This document shows, piece after piece, positions 1 to 10,861 of a stretch of 64,000 nt of DNA. A program made the translations under genes and the position numbers. The stretch comes from Streptomyces sp. NBC_00510 (GTDB taxonomy: Bacteria > Actinomycetota > Actinomycetes > Streptomycetales > Streptomycetaceae): positions 1,612,001 through 1,676,000 of the forward strand of contig CP107851.1 in NCBI GenBank assembly GCA_036013505.1, in the 5' to 3' direction. The notes beneath the pieces were generated by a model that ran no database searches, was not told the DNA's origin, and was given only the letters and a program-made list of their open reading frames with translations. The first letter of the stretch is position 1; every line of letters begins with the position of its first letter.

Positions 1-47
1 CAACGTCCCCGGCGCCGGACGCACGGCGGGGAGCGCGGGCCGGACGG

Positions 48-548
48 CTACGCGGTGTGGCTGCGGTCGCCGGGGAGCGGTCGTACGGCACCGAGCCCCG
101 TCGCCTCGGCGGCGCAGCGGAACGCGGTCAGCCCCTCCAGCAGCGCGCGCCGGGCACGTTCGGGCATCGCCGCCACGACCGTCGCCAGTTCCTGCTCCCG
201 GCGTTCCCGCAGCCGGGCGAGGAAGGCGGCACCTCGCGGCGTCAGCCACAGGCACACCTCCCGGCGCGAGGTGGGGCTGGCGTCCCGGGTGAGGTACCCC
301 ACCGCCTGCAGCCGGTCGCAGAGCCGGCTCACCGCGGGCGGCGCGGCACCCAGGACGTCGCACAGCGTCCTCAGGTTGATCCCCTCGTTGCCCTCCAGCG
401 CGAACAGCACGCGCAACTGCGAGGGCGGCACGGGTGGGTCGCCCGCCTCCCGGCCGCGGCCCCACAGCACCTCCAGTGCCTCGACCACGGACGACGCCGC
501 GGCCACGGCGGCGTCCCGCTGCGATCCGGCGGTTGCGGGCAAGGGCAC
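48..548 (-). CDS. MarR-family transcriptional regulator
   Basis: A 166-residue protein with the winged-helix layout of MarR regulators. A helix-turn-helix lies around residues 55-85 (INLRTLCDVLGAAPPAVSRL), followed by a wing containing the typical D-x-R signature region (TRDASPTSRREVCLWLTPRG). It probably binds DNA as a dimer; the effector is unknown. The GTG at 548 directly abuts a GAGGAG sequence, so the TTG at 542, five bases after GGAGG, is an equally plausible start. It is divergent from the phosphatase gene at 679 across about 130 bp, so it may control itself and that neighbour; I see no convincing operator. Confidence 0.85.
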   Translation of the reverse strand: MPLPATAGSQRDAAVAAASSVVEALEVLWGRGREAGDPPVPPSQLRVLFALEGNEGINLRTLCDVLGAAPPAVSRLCDRLQAVGYLTRDASPTSRREVCLWLTPRGAAFLARLRERREQELATVVAAMPERARRALLEGLTAFRCAAEATGLGAVRPLPGDRSHTA

Positions 549-678
549 CTCCTCACGGCGCGCCGCCCGCGAGGTACCGCGGGCGAGCGGGTAGACGAAG
601 ACAGGACAGGTCGCGCCGAACGGCGCGCCTCCACGCTAACCGACCCGCCCCCGGACCCAGAAGGACCGTCGCACCCCG

Positions 679-1836
679 GTGAACCGACACGCCCCGCTCG
701 CCGCCGAACGCGCCCTGCGCGCGGCGCCGCCGCACGCCCTGCCCGCCGCCCTCGCGGAGGTCCTCCGCACGCACTGCGCGGCCCGCTCCGTGGAGATCCT
801 GCTCGCCGACTACGGCCTGGCGGTGCTCCAGCCGGTCTCCGCGCCCGAACCCGCGGAGGCCGCCGTACCCGTCGCGGGAACGCCCGAAGGCCGGTGCTTC
901 GGCGCCCAGGAACCGTTCGCCGAGCCGGCGGCCGAGGACGGCGTGCGCCTCCACCTGCCGGTGAGCGTGCGCGGTGACCGGATCGGCGTGCTGAGCGTCG
1001 GCCTCCCCGGCGAACCCGCGCCGGAAGAGGTCCGGGACCTCGCGGAGATCGCGGAGATCCTCGGCCACCACCTCCTCGTCGCCGACCGGGACACCGACCG
1101 CTACCTGCGCGCCCGCCGCCGGGAGCGGCTGACCCTCGCCGCGGAGGTGCAGTGGGAGCTGCTGCCCGGACGCGCGTGCGCCCGCCCCGAGTACGCCCTC
1201 GGCGCCCAGCTGGAGCCCGCGTACGACATCCACGGCGACAACTTCGACTGGTCGGCCTCCGAGCGGGACCTCACACTGACCGTCACCAACGGCATGGGAG
1301 AGGGCATCGAGGCCGCCCTGCTGACCAGCCTCACCGTGAACGCGCTGCGCAACGCCCGGCGGGCCGGCGTCCCCCTCGCCGACCAGGCGGCGCTCGCGGA
1401 CCAGGCCGTCTACGCCCGGCACCGGGGCGAACGGTACGTTTCGGTCCTGCTGATGCGCTTCGACCTGGCGACCGGCGCGGCCGAGGTCGTCGAGGCCGGA
1501 TCGCCGCGCGTGTACCGGCTGCGCGGCTCGGCGGTGGAGACGCTCGGCTTCGAGGCGCAGTTCCCCCTGGGCATGTTCGAGGACACCCCGTACGTGCCGC
1601 AGCCGTTCGAGGTGCGCTCCGGCGACCGGCTCCTGGTGGTGAGCGACGGCGTGTACGCGACCGCCTCCCCGGCAGGCGAGACCTACGGCGAACGGGCCCT
1701 GGCCCGCGCGGCCCTGGCCACCCGGCTGCTTCCGGCCGCGGACGTCCCGCGGGCGATCCTGGGCGAACTGCCGGGTCACCGCGTCCTGCCGGAGGCCGAG
1801 GACGACGCGCTGATCGTGTGCCTGGACTGGCGGTGA
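679..1836 (+). CDS. PP2C/SpoIIE-family protein phosphatase
   Basis: A 385-residue cytoplasmic protein. Residues about 20-140 look like a degenerate GAF sensor (LHLPVSVRGDRIGVLSVG), and about 150-385 form a SpoIIE/PP2C phosphatase core. Family members dephosphorylate serine/threonine residues, classically on anti-anti-sigma factors. The metal-binding motifs are recognisable (HGDNFDWS, VVSDGVYA, EDDALIV), but the usual D-x-MGHG motif reads TNGMGEG, with Asn where Asp is normal, so metal coordination may be altered. A GTG start at 679 has only a distant AGAAGGA upstream. A second phosphatase follows 182 bp downstream. Confidence 0.8.
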   Translation: MNRHAPLAAERALRAAPPHALPAALAEVLRTHCAARSVEILLADYGLAVLQPVSAPEPAEAAVPVAGTPEGRCFGAQEPFAEPAAEDGVRLHLPVSVRGDRIGVLSVGLPGEPAPEEVRDLAEIAEILGHHLLVADRDTDRYLRARRRERLTLAAEVQWELLPGRACARPEYALGAQLEPAYDIHGDNFDWSASERDLTLTVTNGMGEGIEAALLTSLTVNALRNARRAGVPLADQAALADQAVYARHRGERYVSVLLMRFDLATGAAEVVEAGSPRVYRLRGSAVETLGFEAQFPLGMFEDTPYVPQPFEVRSGDRLLVVSDGVYATASPAGETYGERALARAALATRLLPAADVPRAILGELPGHRVLPEAEDDALIVCLDWR

Positions 1837-2018
1837 ACCGCTGGGAGGAGCTTGCCCGGTGACGGGCGATGGGGAAGACTCTTGCCGAAGGGCAACTGTT
1901 TGCCCAGCCAACCTTCGTCCAGGTACGAGAGGGTGACCGGAGCGAGCCCGACGGTCCCACACGGCCCCGGCCCTGCTCCTACCGCATCGTGACGTCTCTC
2001 CCGCCTCCGCGCTCACCA

Positions 2019-3656
2019 ATGGCTCGAGAGCAGGGGTCAGGCACCTCCGCTCGGGTCGGGCAGCGGGTGCTGCGCGCGCTGATCGAGTCCCTGACCGAGA
2101 CCGGTGTCGTGGTGTGCGACCGCGCCGGGGTGATCCGCGCCGTGAACGCCGTGGTCACCTCCTGGGCGCCGCACGCGGTGCCCGGCCGCCCGCTCGCCGG
2201 TACCGCGCCCGCGTGGCTGACCACGGCGGACGCCTCCGGGGCGTCCAACGCCCACGGCGGCGTGGGGAGCCGGCAGGTCACGGCGCGCCGCGCCGACCTC
2301 CCGGGCGGGCACCACGCCTGGTACCTCACCGACGTGACGGACGCCCGCAGCGCCGACCGCGAACTGCGGCTGGCCCAGGAACGGACGGCGTTCCTGGCCG
2401 AGGCGTCCGCCCGGCTGCTCTCCTCGCTCAACCTGCGCACGTGCGTGGCCGCCACGGCCGAACTGGCCGCCTCGCGGCTCGCCGACGCCGCGGTGGTCGT
2501 CACCCCGCCCGACCGGCGGCGGCTGCGGCTGACCCGGGCCGTCGCGGGCCGCCCGGGCGTGGAGGAGCGCGCGCTGTCCGCCGATCCCGCCGAGGTGCCG
2601 GGGCTGGCGGAGGCGCTGGCCGGGTTCCCCTCGGTGCCGTCCGGCTGGATCGACCCCGCGCAGACCCCGGACTGGGTGGTCCCCGAGGACTTCGGCGCCC
2701 CGGTGTCGGTGCTGGTGACCCCGCTGCCGGGCAACGGGGTCCCGGCGGGTGCGCTCATCCTGATGCGGCGCCTCGGCGGGCCGTTCACGGTCGAGGAGGA
2801 GACCTTCGCCCGGGTCTTCGCCGCCCGGGCCGGCGCCGCGATCTGCGCCTGCGTCCTCTACACCGAACAGGCGCGCAGCGCCGCCCTGCTCCAGGAGGAC
2901 CTGCTGCCGCCGCGGCTGAAGCCCATCAGGGGCACCGAGGTCGCGGGCTCCTACCGGCCGGCCCGCGAGACGCTCCGCATCGGCGGGGACTTCTACGACG
3001 CCTACCCGGCGGTGGACTCCGACGGCGAGAGCACCGTGGTCCTGGGGGACGTGTGCGGCAAGGGCCTGGAGGCCGCCGTCCTCACCGGCAAGATCCGCAA
3101 CACCCTCAGCGCCCTGCGCCTGGTCGAGACCGACCACGTGCGGCTGCTGACCCTGCTCAACCACGCGCTCCTCAACACCGCGCACGCGCGGTTCGCGACC
3201 ATGGTGCTGGCGGGTGTCACCCCGCTCGGCCACGGCCAGGTGCGGCTGCGGCTCACCGCGGGCGGCCACCCGGCCCCGCTCATCCTGCGGGCCTCCGGCG
3301 AGGTGGAGGAGGCCGACACGACCGGCACGCTGATCGGCGCGGTGCCCGACGTACGGGCCACGACCTTCACCACGGTGCTGCAGCCCGGGGAGAGCTGCCT
3401 GCTCTACTCGGACGGCGTCACCGAGGCCCGCGGCGGGGTGACGGGCCGTGAGTTCTTCGGCTCGGAACGCCTGAAGACGACCATGGCCGGGTGCGTCGGC
3501 ATGCCCGTGGAGGCCCTGGTCGAGCACGTGGAGATGCGCACCACCGAATGGCTCGCCGACCGCCCCCACGACGACATCGCGCTGGTCGGCATGGCCGCCC
3601 CGCGCGGCACCCATGGCGACGCGAACCCCGACTCCCGCCGCCCCGCGGGGTCCTGA
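2019..3656 (+). CDS. PAS-GAF-SpoIIE protein phosphatase
   Basis: A 545-residue multidomain phosphatase using the ATG at 2019. An N-terminal PAS-like domain (about 15-110, ETGVVVCDRAGVIRAVNAV) is followed by a GAF domain (about 125-285) and a C-terminal SpoIIE/PP2C domain (about 300-530). The catalytic metal motifs are canonical: GGDFYDAY, LGDVCGKGLEAA, YSDGVTEARG and HDDIALVG. Such proteins link a small-molecule, redox or light signal to anti-sigma/anti-anti-sigma switches. The frame stays open upstream to 1869, but that stretch reads as low-quality protein; no clear ribosome site marks the start, so it is uncertain by up to 50 codons. The gene is probably in tandem with the preceding phosphatase. 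Confidence 0.85.
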   Translation: MAREQGSGTSARVGQRVLRALIESLTETGVVVCDRAGVIRAVNAVVTSWAPHAVPGRPLAGTAPAWLTTADASGASNAHGGVGSRQVTARRADLPGGHHAWYLTDVTDARSADRELRLAQERTAFLAEASARLLSSLNLRTCVAATAELAASRLADAAVVVTPPDRRRLRLTRAVAGRPGVEERALSADPAEVPGLAEALAGFPSVPSGWIDPAQTPDWVVPEDFGAPVSVLVTPLPGNGVPAGALILMRRLGGPFTVEEETFARVFAARAGAAICACVLYTEQARSAALLQEDLLPPRLKPIRGTEVAGSYRPARETLRIGGDFYDAYPAVDSDGESTVVLGDVCGKGLEAAVLTGKIRNTLSALRLVETDHVRLLTLLNHALLNTAHARFATMVLAGVTPLGHGQVRLRLTAGGHPAPLILRASGEVEEADTTGTLIGAVPDVRATTFTTVLQPGESCLLYSDGVTEARGGVTGREFFGSERLKTTMAGCVGMPVEALVEHVEMRTTEWLADRPHDDIALVGMAAPRGTHGDANPDSRRPAGS

Positions 3657-3723
3657 GGCCCGCGCGACCAGCACCGCCGGCCGGACTCCTCGACAGGTGC
3701 GGCGTGTGGCGTGAGTTCAGCGA

Positions 3724-3753
3724 CCCTCCCCCGGGCACGCGTGCCCGGGAGGG
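3724..3753. terminator. GC-rich palindrome downstream of phosphatase gene
   Basis: A perfect 20-bp palindrome (CCCGGGCACG and its complement, 3730-3749) is extended on both sides by CCCTC/GGAGGG with one bulged base. It lies 70 bp after the phosphatase stop codon, without a U-tract, as is normal for Streptomyces terminators. The surrounding 300 bp (3657-3960) hold no convincing gene apart from the short leader ORF described next. Confidence 0.5.
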
Positions 3754-3922
3754 CACGGTCCCTCGGGCTGCTGTTCGGCTGGGGCGTCCTCCTGCTCGTG
3801 CCGGGCGCGGTCCGGCCCGCGTGAGCCGCCGCGGGCCCCGTGCGACGGCGGGGACCGGTCCTGGCCCGCCGCGGACGCCGGCGCGGCCCCGGCTGCGCAC
3901 CGTGACCGGTCATACTGGTGTC

Positions 3923-3964
3923 ATGACCAGCGCGGCGAGGCAGAGAGCGAGATCCGGCGCATGA
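3923..3964 (+). CDS. possible 13-codon leader ORF overlapping the MerR gene start
   Basis: ATG at 3923 opens a 13-residue frame (MTSAARQRARSGA) whose TGA overlaps the ATG of the MerR gene in an ATGA arrangement. A CATACT box at 3911-3916 lies six bases upstream, so this ATG fits a leaderless transcript, whereas the MerR start itself lacks a good ribosome site. Translational coupling through this mini-ORF is an inference; the peptide resembles nothing I recognise. Confidence 0.25.
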   Translation: MTSAARQRARSGA

Positions 3965-4737
3965 CGCAGTCCCCCGCCCGGCAGACCGCGCCGGCGGCCG
4001 AGGAGCCGCGTCTGACGGTGGACGAGCTCGCGGCACGGTCCGGTACGACGGTGCGCACGATCCGCTTCTACAGTGCCAAGGGCCTGCTGCCGCCGCCGGA
4101 ACTGGGCACCCGCCGCGTCGGTCTGTACGGGCCGGACCACCTGGCCCGTCTGGCGCTGATCGAGGAGCTGCAGCGGCAGGGACTGACGCTGGCCGCGATC
4201 GGCCGCTACCTGGACCAGCTGCCCGCCGACATCACCCCCGAGGACCTCGCGCTGCACCGGGCGCTGGTGGCGACCTGGATGCCCGACGCCGCGGAGGAGC
4301 TGGCCCGCGACAGGCTGGAGCAGCGGGCGGGCCGGCCGCTGAGCGGCCATGACCTGGACCGGCTCGCGGCGATGGGCGTCCTGCACCCCACCCCGGACCC
4401 CGGTGTGCTGCTGGTGAACCCGGCCCTGCTGCACCTGGGCGTGCGCCTGCTGGACGTGCCGATCCCGCTGGAGACGCTGCTCGCCACCCGGGAGATCGTG
4501 CTGAAGCACGCCCGCGCGGTCGCCCACGAGCTGCACCGGCTCTTCCAGCAGGAGGTGTGGCAGCCGTACGTGGCCGGACGCCCGGCGCCGGAGGAGCGGG
4601 CCCGGATGCGCAGGCTCACCGACGACTTGCAGCCGATGGTCGTCCAGGCCCTGGTCACCGCCTTCCAGCGGTCGCTCGCCGAGGAGCTGCGGGCCACGGC
4701 CGCCGGGCTCGGCGACCGGGGGCGCGGCGAGGACTGA
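3961..4737 (+). CDS. MerR-family transcriptional regulator
   Basis: A 258-residue protein with an N-terminal MerR winged helix-turn-helix at about residues 20-90 (LTVDELAARSGTTVRTIRFY, then GLYGPDHLARLALIEELQ) and a long helical C-terminal region of unknown ligand specificity. MerR proteins bind promoters with long spacers and distort them to activate or repress. It converges on the fatty-acid degradation operon that starts with the hydratase/dehydrogenase gene, so it may sense an acyl-CoA or related metabolite, but this is only inference from position. The ATG is preceded by a weak GAGATC and overlaps the stop of a short upstream frame. Confidence 0.85.
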   Translation: MTQSPARQTAPAAEEPRLTVDELAARSGTTVRTIRFYSAKGLLPPPELGTRRVGLYGPDHLARLALIEELQRQGLTLAAIGRYLDQLPADITPEDLALHRALVATWMPDAAEELARDRLEQRAGRPLSGHDLDRLAAMGVLHPTPDPGVLLVNPALLHLGVRLLDVPIPLETLLATREIVLKHARAVAHELHRLFQQEVWQPYVAGRPAPEERARMRRLTDDLQPMVVQALVTAFQRSLAEELRATAAGLGDRGRGED

Positions 4738-4742
4738 GACGA

Positions 4743-4781
4743 CGGTGCCGCGGTCCCCCGGGTGCGGGGGCCGCGGCACCG
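4743..4781. terminator. bidirectional terminator between merR and fad operon
   Basis: A strong stem: CGGTGCCGCGGTCCCCC at 4743-4759 pairs with 4766-4781 apart from one bulged T, leaving a six-base loop. It sits between two convergent genes and could end transcripts from both sides. Confidence 0.7.
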
Positions 4782-4817
4782 TGGTACCGGCCGGTGCGTC
4801 CCGGCCCGCCGTTCGGG

Positions 4818-7001
4818 TCAGCCGTCGGTGAAGGTCTCGCCCCGCTCGACCTTGCGCACCAGCAGCTCCGGTGCCGCGAAGCGCTCGCCGTAGGCGGCCC
4901 TCAACTCCTCGGCGCGGGCGAGGAAGCCGGCCGGGCCGCCGGGGTAGCCGTTGACGTACTGCAGGACGCCACCGGTCCAGGCGGGGAAGCCGATGCCCAG
5001 GATGGAGCCGATGTTGGCGTCGGCGACGGAGGTGAGGACGCCCTCCTCCAGGCAGCGGACGGTGTCCAGCGCCTCGGCGAAGAGCATGCGCTCCTTGAGG
5101 TCCTCGAAGGGGAGGGCCGCCGCCTCCGGCTTGGTGAAGTGCTCGCGCAGTCCGGGCCACAGGCCCGCCCGCCTGCCGTCCGCGTAGTCGTAGAAGCCGG
5201 CGCCCCCGCTGCGCCCGGGGCGGCCGAACTCCTCGACCATGCGGTCGATGACGGCGTCGGCCGGGTGCGGCTGCCAGGTGCCGCCGGCCTCCTCCACCGC
5301 GCGCCGCGACTCCTCGCGGATCTTGCGGGGCAGGGTGAGCGTCAGCTCGTCCATCAGGGAGAGCACCTTGGCGGGGTAGCCCGCCTGGGCGGCGGCCTGC
5401 TCCACGGTCGCGGGGTCGACGCCCTCGCCGACCATGGCGACGCCCTCGTTGATGAAGTGCCCGATGACACGCGAGGTGAAGAAGCCGCGCGAGTCGTTGA
5501 CGACGATCGGGGTCTTGCGGATCTGCCGGACCAGGTCGAAGGCGCGGGCGACCGCCTCGTCGCCGGAGCGGGCGCCCTTGATGATCTCGACCAGCGGCAT
5601 CTTGTCGACCGGCGAGAAGAAGTGCAGGCCGATGAAGTCCTCGCGGCGCTGTACGCCCTCGGCGAGCAGCGTGATGGGCAGGGTGGAGGTGTTGGAGCAC
5701 AGCAGGGCGTCGGGGGCGACCACGCCCTCGATCTCCTGGAAGACCTTGTGCTTCAGGGCGGGGTCCTCGAAGACCGCCTCGATGACGGCGTCGCAGCCCG
5801 CCAGGTCCTGCGGGTCGGCGGTGGGGTGGATCCGGGCGAGCAGCTCGTCCCGCTTCTCCTGGGTGGTGCGGCCCCTGGCCAGGGCCTTGTCGAGGAGTCC
5901 CGCGGAGTACGCCTTGCCGCGCTCGGCGGCCTCGGCGGTGACGTCCTTCAGGACGACCTCGATGCCCGCCTTGGCGCAGGAGTAGGCGATGCCCGCGCCC
6001 ATCATGCCGGCGCCGAGCACGGCCACCTTGGCGACCTGCCGGGCCGGGACGTCCTTGGGGCGGCTGGCACCGGAGTTGACGGCCTGCATGTCGAAGAAGA
6101 AGGCCTGGATCATGTTCTTCGCGATCTGGCCGGTCACCAGCTCGGTGAAGTGGCGGGCCTCGATCGTGAAGGCGGTGTCGATGTCGACCTGGGCGCCCTC
6201 GACGGCGGCGGCGAGGATGTTGCGCTGCGCCGGGTAGGGGGCGCCGGCGAGCTGCTTCCTCAGGTTGGCCGGGAAGGCGGGCAGGTTGGCCGCGAACGCG
6301 GGGGTGCTGGGGGTGCCGCCGGGGATGCGGTAGCCCTTGACGTCCCACGGCTGCGCGGACTCGGGGTGGGCGTCGATGAAGGCGTGCGCCTTGGCGAGCA
6401 TGTCGTCGTGGTCCGTGGCGACCTCGTGCACCAGCCCGTTCTCCAGCGCGCGCCGCGGGTCGTACTGGTTGCCCTGCAGCAGCACCTTCAGCAGCGCGTC
6501 GGTGATGCCCAGCAGCCGCACCGTGCGGACCACCCCGCCGCCGCCGGGGAGCAGGCCGAGGGTCGCCTCGGGCAGGCCGATCTTCGATCCGCGGGCGTCG
6601 AGCGCGACGCGGTGGTGGCAGGCCAGCGCGATCTCGTAACCGCCGCCGAGGGCCGCGCCGTTGACGGCGGCGACCACGGGCTTGCCGAGGGTCTCGATGC
6701 GGCGCAGGTCGCGCTTGATGGCCAGGCCGGCCTCGAAGATCTGCGGGGCGTCCTCGGGACCCGCCTTGATCATGTCCTTGAGGTCGCCGCCGGCGAAGAA
6801 GGTCTTCTTGGCGGAGGTGACGATGACGCCGCGGACGGAGTCGCGTTCCGCCTCCAGTCGGTCGGCGACGGCCCGCAGGGACTCCCTGAAGGCCTGGTTC
6901 ATGGTGTTGGCGGACTGGTTCGGGTCGTCGAGGACGAGGGTGACGACCCCGGTCCCGTCCTGTTCCCAGCGGATGGTGGTGTTCGTCGGAAGAGCGGTCA
7001 T
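4818..7001 (-). CDS. fused enoyl-CoA hydratase / 3-hydroxyacyl-CoA dehydrogenase
   Basis: A 727-residue bifunctional beta-oxidation enzyme of the FadB/FadJ type. The N-terminal crotonase domain (about 1-230) has the oxyanion-hole regions [12 protein letters not shown] and [17 protein letters not shown] and a Glu-containing [14 protein letters not shown]. The dehydrogenase part begins near residue 325 with the NAD-binding [19 protein letters not shown] and continues with the [16 protein letters not shown] motif and a duplicated 3HCDH C-terminal region. It hydrates enoyl-CoA and oxidises the resulting 3-hydroxyacyl-CoA. It is last in a minus-strand operon after the thiolase gene (37-bp gap), matching the alpha/beta partners of a fatty-acid oxidation complex. 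Confidence 0.95.
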   Translation of the reverse strand: MTALPTNTTIRWEQDGTGVVTLVLDDPNQSANTMNQAFRESLRAVADRLEAERDSVRGVIVTSAKKTFFAGGDLKDMIKAGPEDAPQIFEAGLAIKRDLRRIETLGKPVVAAVNGAALGGGYEIALACHHRVALDARGSKIGLPEATLGLLPGGGGVVRTVRLLGITDALLKVLLQGNQYDPRRALENGLVHEVATDHDDMLAKAHAFIDAHPESAQPWDVKGYRIPGGTPSTPAFAANLPAFPANLRKQLAGAPYPAQRNILAAAVEGAQVDIDTAFTIEARHFTELVTGQIAKNMIQAFFFDMQAVNSGASRPKDVPARQVAKVAVLGAGMMGAGIAYSCAKAGIEVVLKDVTAEAAERGKAYSAGLLDKALARGRTTQEKRDELLARIHPTADPQDLAGCDAVIEAVFEDPALKHKVFQEIEGVVAPDALLCSNTSTLPITLLAEGVQRREDFIGLHFFSPVDKMPLVEIIKGARSGDEAVARAFDLVRQIRKTPIVVNDSRGFFTSRVIGHFINEGVAMVGEGVDPATVEQAAAQAGYPAKVLSLMDELTLTLPRKIREESRRAVEEAGGTWQPHPADAVIDRMVEEFGRPGRSGGAGFYDYADGRRAGLWPGLREHFTKPEAAALPFEDLKERMLFAEALDTVRCLEEGVLTSVADANIGSILGIGFPAWTGGVLQYVNGYPGGPAGFLARAEELRAAYGERFAAPELLVRKVERGETFTDG

Positions 7002-7038
7002 GTTCGGTCGGCTCCGTTGCGGGGTGCGGGACAGGAGG

Positions 7039-8253
<1,215 letters not shown>

Positions 8254-8277
8254 CGTCGGGTGCCTTTCGATGAGGGT

Positions 8278-8325
8278 GTCGGTGGGGATGTCGGTGGGGA
8301 TGTCGGTGGCGGTGCCGGTGGGGGG
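8278..8325. repeat. four 12-bp tandem repeats upstream of thiolase gene
   Basis: Copies of GTCGGTGGGGAT occur at 8278 and 8290, followed by two diverged copies at 8302 and 8314, filling the gap between the acyl-CoA dehydrogenase and thiolase genes. It is simple-sequence DNA with no obvious regulatory meaning. Confidence 0.6.
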
Positions 8326-8348
8326 TGACGGGCGGGGATGGGGCCGGA

Positions 8349-9491
8349 TCAGCCGAGCAGCGAACGGCCGATGATCTCCTTCATGATCTCCGTGGTACCG
8401 CCGTAGATGGTCTGGATGCGTCCGTCGGTGAAGGCCTTGGCGATCGGGAACTCGCTCATGTAGCCGTACCCGCCGTGCAGTTGCAGACAGCGGTCGGTGA
8501 CCCGCTTCTGCAGTTCCGTCGCCCACCATTTGGCCATCGACGCGTGCACCGCGTCGAGGCGGCCCGCCGCGTGCTCGCCGACGCAGCGGTCGACGAAGGT
8601 GCGCGTGACGGCGCACTCGGTGGCCATCTCGGCGATCTCGAACCGTATGTGCTGCAGCCGGGCGAGTGGCCGGCCGAAGGCCTCGCGCTCCTTGACGTAG
8701 GTGGTGGTGAGGTCCAGCAGGTGCTCGGCGGCGGCCGCCGCGGCGACGGCGATGGTGAGCCGCTCCTGGGCGAGGTTGGCCATCAGGTGGAAGAAGGCCT
8801 GGTTCTCGGTGCCGAGCAGGTTCTCCTTGGGCACCCGTACGTCGTGGAAGAAGAGTTCGGCGGTGTCCTGGGCCTTCTGGCCGATCTTGTCGAGGTTGCG
8901 GCCGCGTTCGAAGCCGGGCATGCCGCGCTCCACGACGAGGAGGCTCAGCCCCCGCGCGCCGCCTTCGGGGGTGGTGCGCGCGACGACCACGACGAGGTCG
9001 GCGAGGATCCCGTTGGAGATGAAGGTCTTGGAGCCGTTGAGGACGTAGGCGTCGCCCGCGTCGGTGGCGGTGGTGCGGATGCCCTGCAGGTCGGAGCCCG
9101 CGCCGGGCTCGGTCATGGCGATGGCCGTGATGGTCTCGCCGCTGCAGAAGCCTGGCAGCCAGCGCCGCTTCTGCTCCTCGGTGGCCAGTCCGGTCAGGTA
9201 CGGGCCGATGATGTCGTTGTGCAGGCCGAGGGCGAGCCCGTGCGCTCCCGCGCGGGCGAACTCCTCGGCCAGCACGACCGCGTAGCGGAAGTCGTCGCTG
9301 CCCCCGCCGCCGTACTCCTCGGGGACGGCCGGGCCGAGCAGGCCCTGGCGGCCCGCGGCGAGCCAGGCCTCGCGGTCGACGATGCCGGCCTTCTCCCAGC
9401 GCTCGTGATGCGGCAGCACCTCCTTGGCGAGGAAGGTCCGCACGGTCTCCCGGAACGCCTCGTGCTCGGCCGTGAAGAGGTCGCGCTGCAT
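8349..9491 (-). CDS. acyl-CoA dehydrogenase
   Basis: A 380-residue FAD-dependent acyl-CoA dehydrogenase: N-terminal helical domain ([20 protein letters not shown]), middle beta domain ([18 protein letters not shown]) and C-terminal helical domain ending in [19 protein letters not shown], where Glu is at the usual catalytic-base position. It converts acyl-CoA to trans-2-enoyl-CoA and passes electrons to ETF. It belongs to the minus-strand operon, 30 bp after the CoA-transferase gene and 95 bp before the thiolase gene, and supplies substrate for the downstream hydratase. Confidence 0.93.
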   Translation of the reverse strand: MQRDLFTAEHEAFRETVRTFLAKEVLPHHERWEKAGIVDREAWLAAGRQGLLGPAVPEEYGGGGSDDFRYAVVLAEEFARAGAHGLALGLHNDIIGPYLTGLATEEQKRRWLPGFCSGETITAIAMTEPGAGSDLQGIRTTATDAGDAYVLNGSKTFISNGILADLVVVVARTTPEGGARGLSLLVVERGMPGFERGRNLDKIGQKAQDTAELFFHDVRVPKENLLGTENQAFFHLMANLAQERLTIAVAAAAAAEHLLDLTTTYVKEREAFGRPLARLQHIRFEIAEMATECAVTRTFVDRCVGEHAAGRLDAVHASMAKWWATELQKRVTDRCLQLHGGYGYMSEFPIAKAFTDGRIQTIYGGTTEIMKEIIGRSLLG

Positions 9492-9521
9492 GCTTGTGCC
9501 TGCCTTCCGCCGGTGGCCCGG

Positions 9522-10721
9522 CTACGGGAGCCGGTCCCCGGCCTGCTCGACGAGGGTGGTGTTGGGCGGCGCGGCCCCGGGGGCGGGCGCCGGCAGGTCC
9601 CAGTCGCGGGCGACCTCGGCGGTGTGCGCGCCGGGCATCGCGGGCGGACGGCGCAGCGCCCCGGGGGTGGCGGAGAAGCGCGGGGCGGGAGCGGGCTGGG
9701 TGATGCCGCCGGCGCCGGCGAAGGTGCCGCGGGCGGCCAGGTGGGGGTGGGCCGCGGCCTCCGTCAGCGACAGCACCGGCGCCGTGCAGGCGTCGCTGCC
9801 CTCGAAGACCTCCGTCCACTCCTGGCGGGTACGGGACTTGAAGCGGGCCGCGATCACGGCACGCAGCTCGTCCCAGCGTCCGAGGTCGCCCCGGTCCGGG
9901 GCGTCCTGTGGGAGGTCGAGCAGCCGGGCGAACTCCGCGTAGAAGGCGGGTTCCAGGGCGCCGACGGCCATCCAGCCGCCGTCGGCGGTCTCGTAGACGG
10001 CGTAGTAGGGGCAGCCGCCGTCCAGCAGGTTGGCGCCGCGCCGGTCCTGCCAGCCGCCGGCGGCGACCATGCCGCGGATCATCGCGCCGAGGTGGGCGAC
10101 GCCGTCGACGATGGCCGCGTCGACGACCTGTCCGGTGCCGGTGGCGCGGGCGTGGTGCAGGGCCGCGAGGACGCCGGTGACGAGGTAGAGGGAGCCGCCC
10201 GCGTAGTCGCCGAGCAGGTTGGCCGGGACCGCGGGCGGTCCGTCGCCGGAGCCGATCATCCCGAGGGCCCCGGCGACGGCGATGTAGCCGATGTCGTGCC
10301 CGGCGCGCGGGGCGAGCGGCCCGTCCTGGCCCCAGCCGGTCATCCGGCCGTAGACGAGGCGGGGGTTGCGGGCGTGGCAATCGGCGGGACCGACGCCGAG
10401 GCGTTCGGCGACGCCGGGGCGGTTGCCCTCCAGCAGGATGTCGGCGCGGGCGGCGAGGTCCAGGACCAGCCGGGCGCCCTCCTCGCTCTTGAGGTCGGCG
10501 ACCACGGAGCGCTTGTTGCGGTTGGTGACGTCGTGCGCCGGGTCGATGCCGAGCCGTGAGCCGCCGGGCCGGTCGACGCGGACGACGTCGGCGCCGAGGT
10601 CGCCGAGCAGCATGGCGGCGAACGGGGCCGGGCCGATGCCGGCCAGCTCCACCACGCGCACACCGGCGAGCGGCCCGCCGGCGGAGGCCGCTTCCCCGGG
10701 TCGCGTTCCCGCCTCGGTCAT
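9522..10721 (-). CDS. class III CoA-transferase (CaiB/BaiF family)
   Basis: A 399-residue CoA-transferase. The N terminus ([32 protein letters not shown]) and the [14 protein letters not shown] region are typical of the family, which moves CoA between carboxylic acids through an active-site Asp; alpha-methylacyl-CoA racemases belong to the same fold and cannot be excluded. ATG at 10721 has a good GGAGG upstream. It is the first gene of the fatty-acyl degradation operon and has a recognisable promoter, so it may activate or epimerise branched acyl substrates before dehydrogenation. Confidence 0.88.
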   Translation of the reverse strand: MTEAGTRPGEAASAGGPLAGVRVVELAGIGPAPFAAMLLGDLGADVVRVDRPGGSRLGIDPAHDVTNRNKRSVVADLKSEEGARLVLDLAARADILLEGNRPGVAERLGVGPADCHARNPRLVYGRMTGWGQDGPLAPRAGHDIGYIAVAGALGMIGSGDGPPAVPANLLGDYAGGSLYLVTGVLAALHHARATGTGQVVDAAIVDGVAHLGAMIRGMVAAGGWQDRRGANLLDGGCPYYAVYETADGGWMAVGALEPAFYAEFARLLDLPQDAPDRGDLGRWDELRAVIAARFKSRTRQEWTEVFEGSDACTAPVLSLTEAAAHPHLAARGTFAGAGGITQPAPAPRFSATPGALRRPPAMPGAHTAEVARDWDLPAPAPGAAPPNTTLVEQAGDRLP

Positions 10722-10750
10722 CGGGGGCCTCCGGCTTCGCAACGAGCATG

Positions 10751-10763
10751 ACAGTATTGCTGT
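10751..10763. promoter_or_regulatory. operator-like palindrome in the fad operon promoter
   Basis: ACAGTATTGCTGT is a near-perfect 13-bp dyad (5 of 6 arm positions match) lying a few bases downstream of the predicted minus-strand transcription start, where a repressor would block elongation. The regulator is unknown. Confidence 0.4.
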
Positions 10764-10773
10764 AACACTGGCG

Positions 10774-10802
10774 ATGCTATGGATGCGCGATGCCGTTGAC
10801 AA
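10774..10802 (-). promoter_or_regulatory. predicted HrdB-type promoter of the fad operon
   Basis: On the minus strand TTGTCA (10802-10797) is separated by exactly 17 bases from TAGCAT (10779-10774). This is the best housekeeping-type promoter match in the first 20 kb and would start transcription near 10767, about 45 bp before the CoA-transferase ATG. Confidence 0.6.
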
Positions 10803-10861
10803 GGGCCGCAGCCCCGGCGGGCCGCGGTTCGTGTGAGGATCACCGCCATGGAGGAGGCACA

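Noticed and set aside
55..977. Long plus-strand frames overlapping the MarR and phosphatase genes
   Set aside because: Arginine/proline-rich shadows of genuine genes in high-GC DNA.
553..2019. 488-codon minus-strand frame opposite the first phosphatase
   Set aside because: Composition is antisense to a well-supported gene and no motif is present.
8278..8325. 12-bp tandem repeats considered as a regulator binding array
   Set aside because: No dyad, the copies degrade quickly, and they sit in the intra-operon gap.
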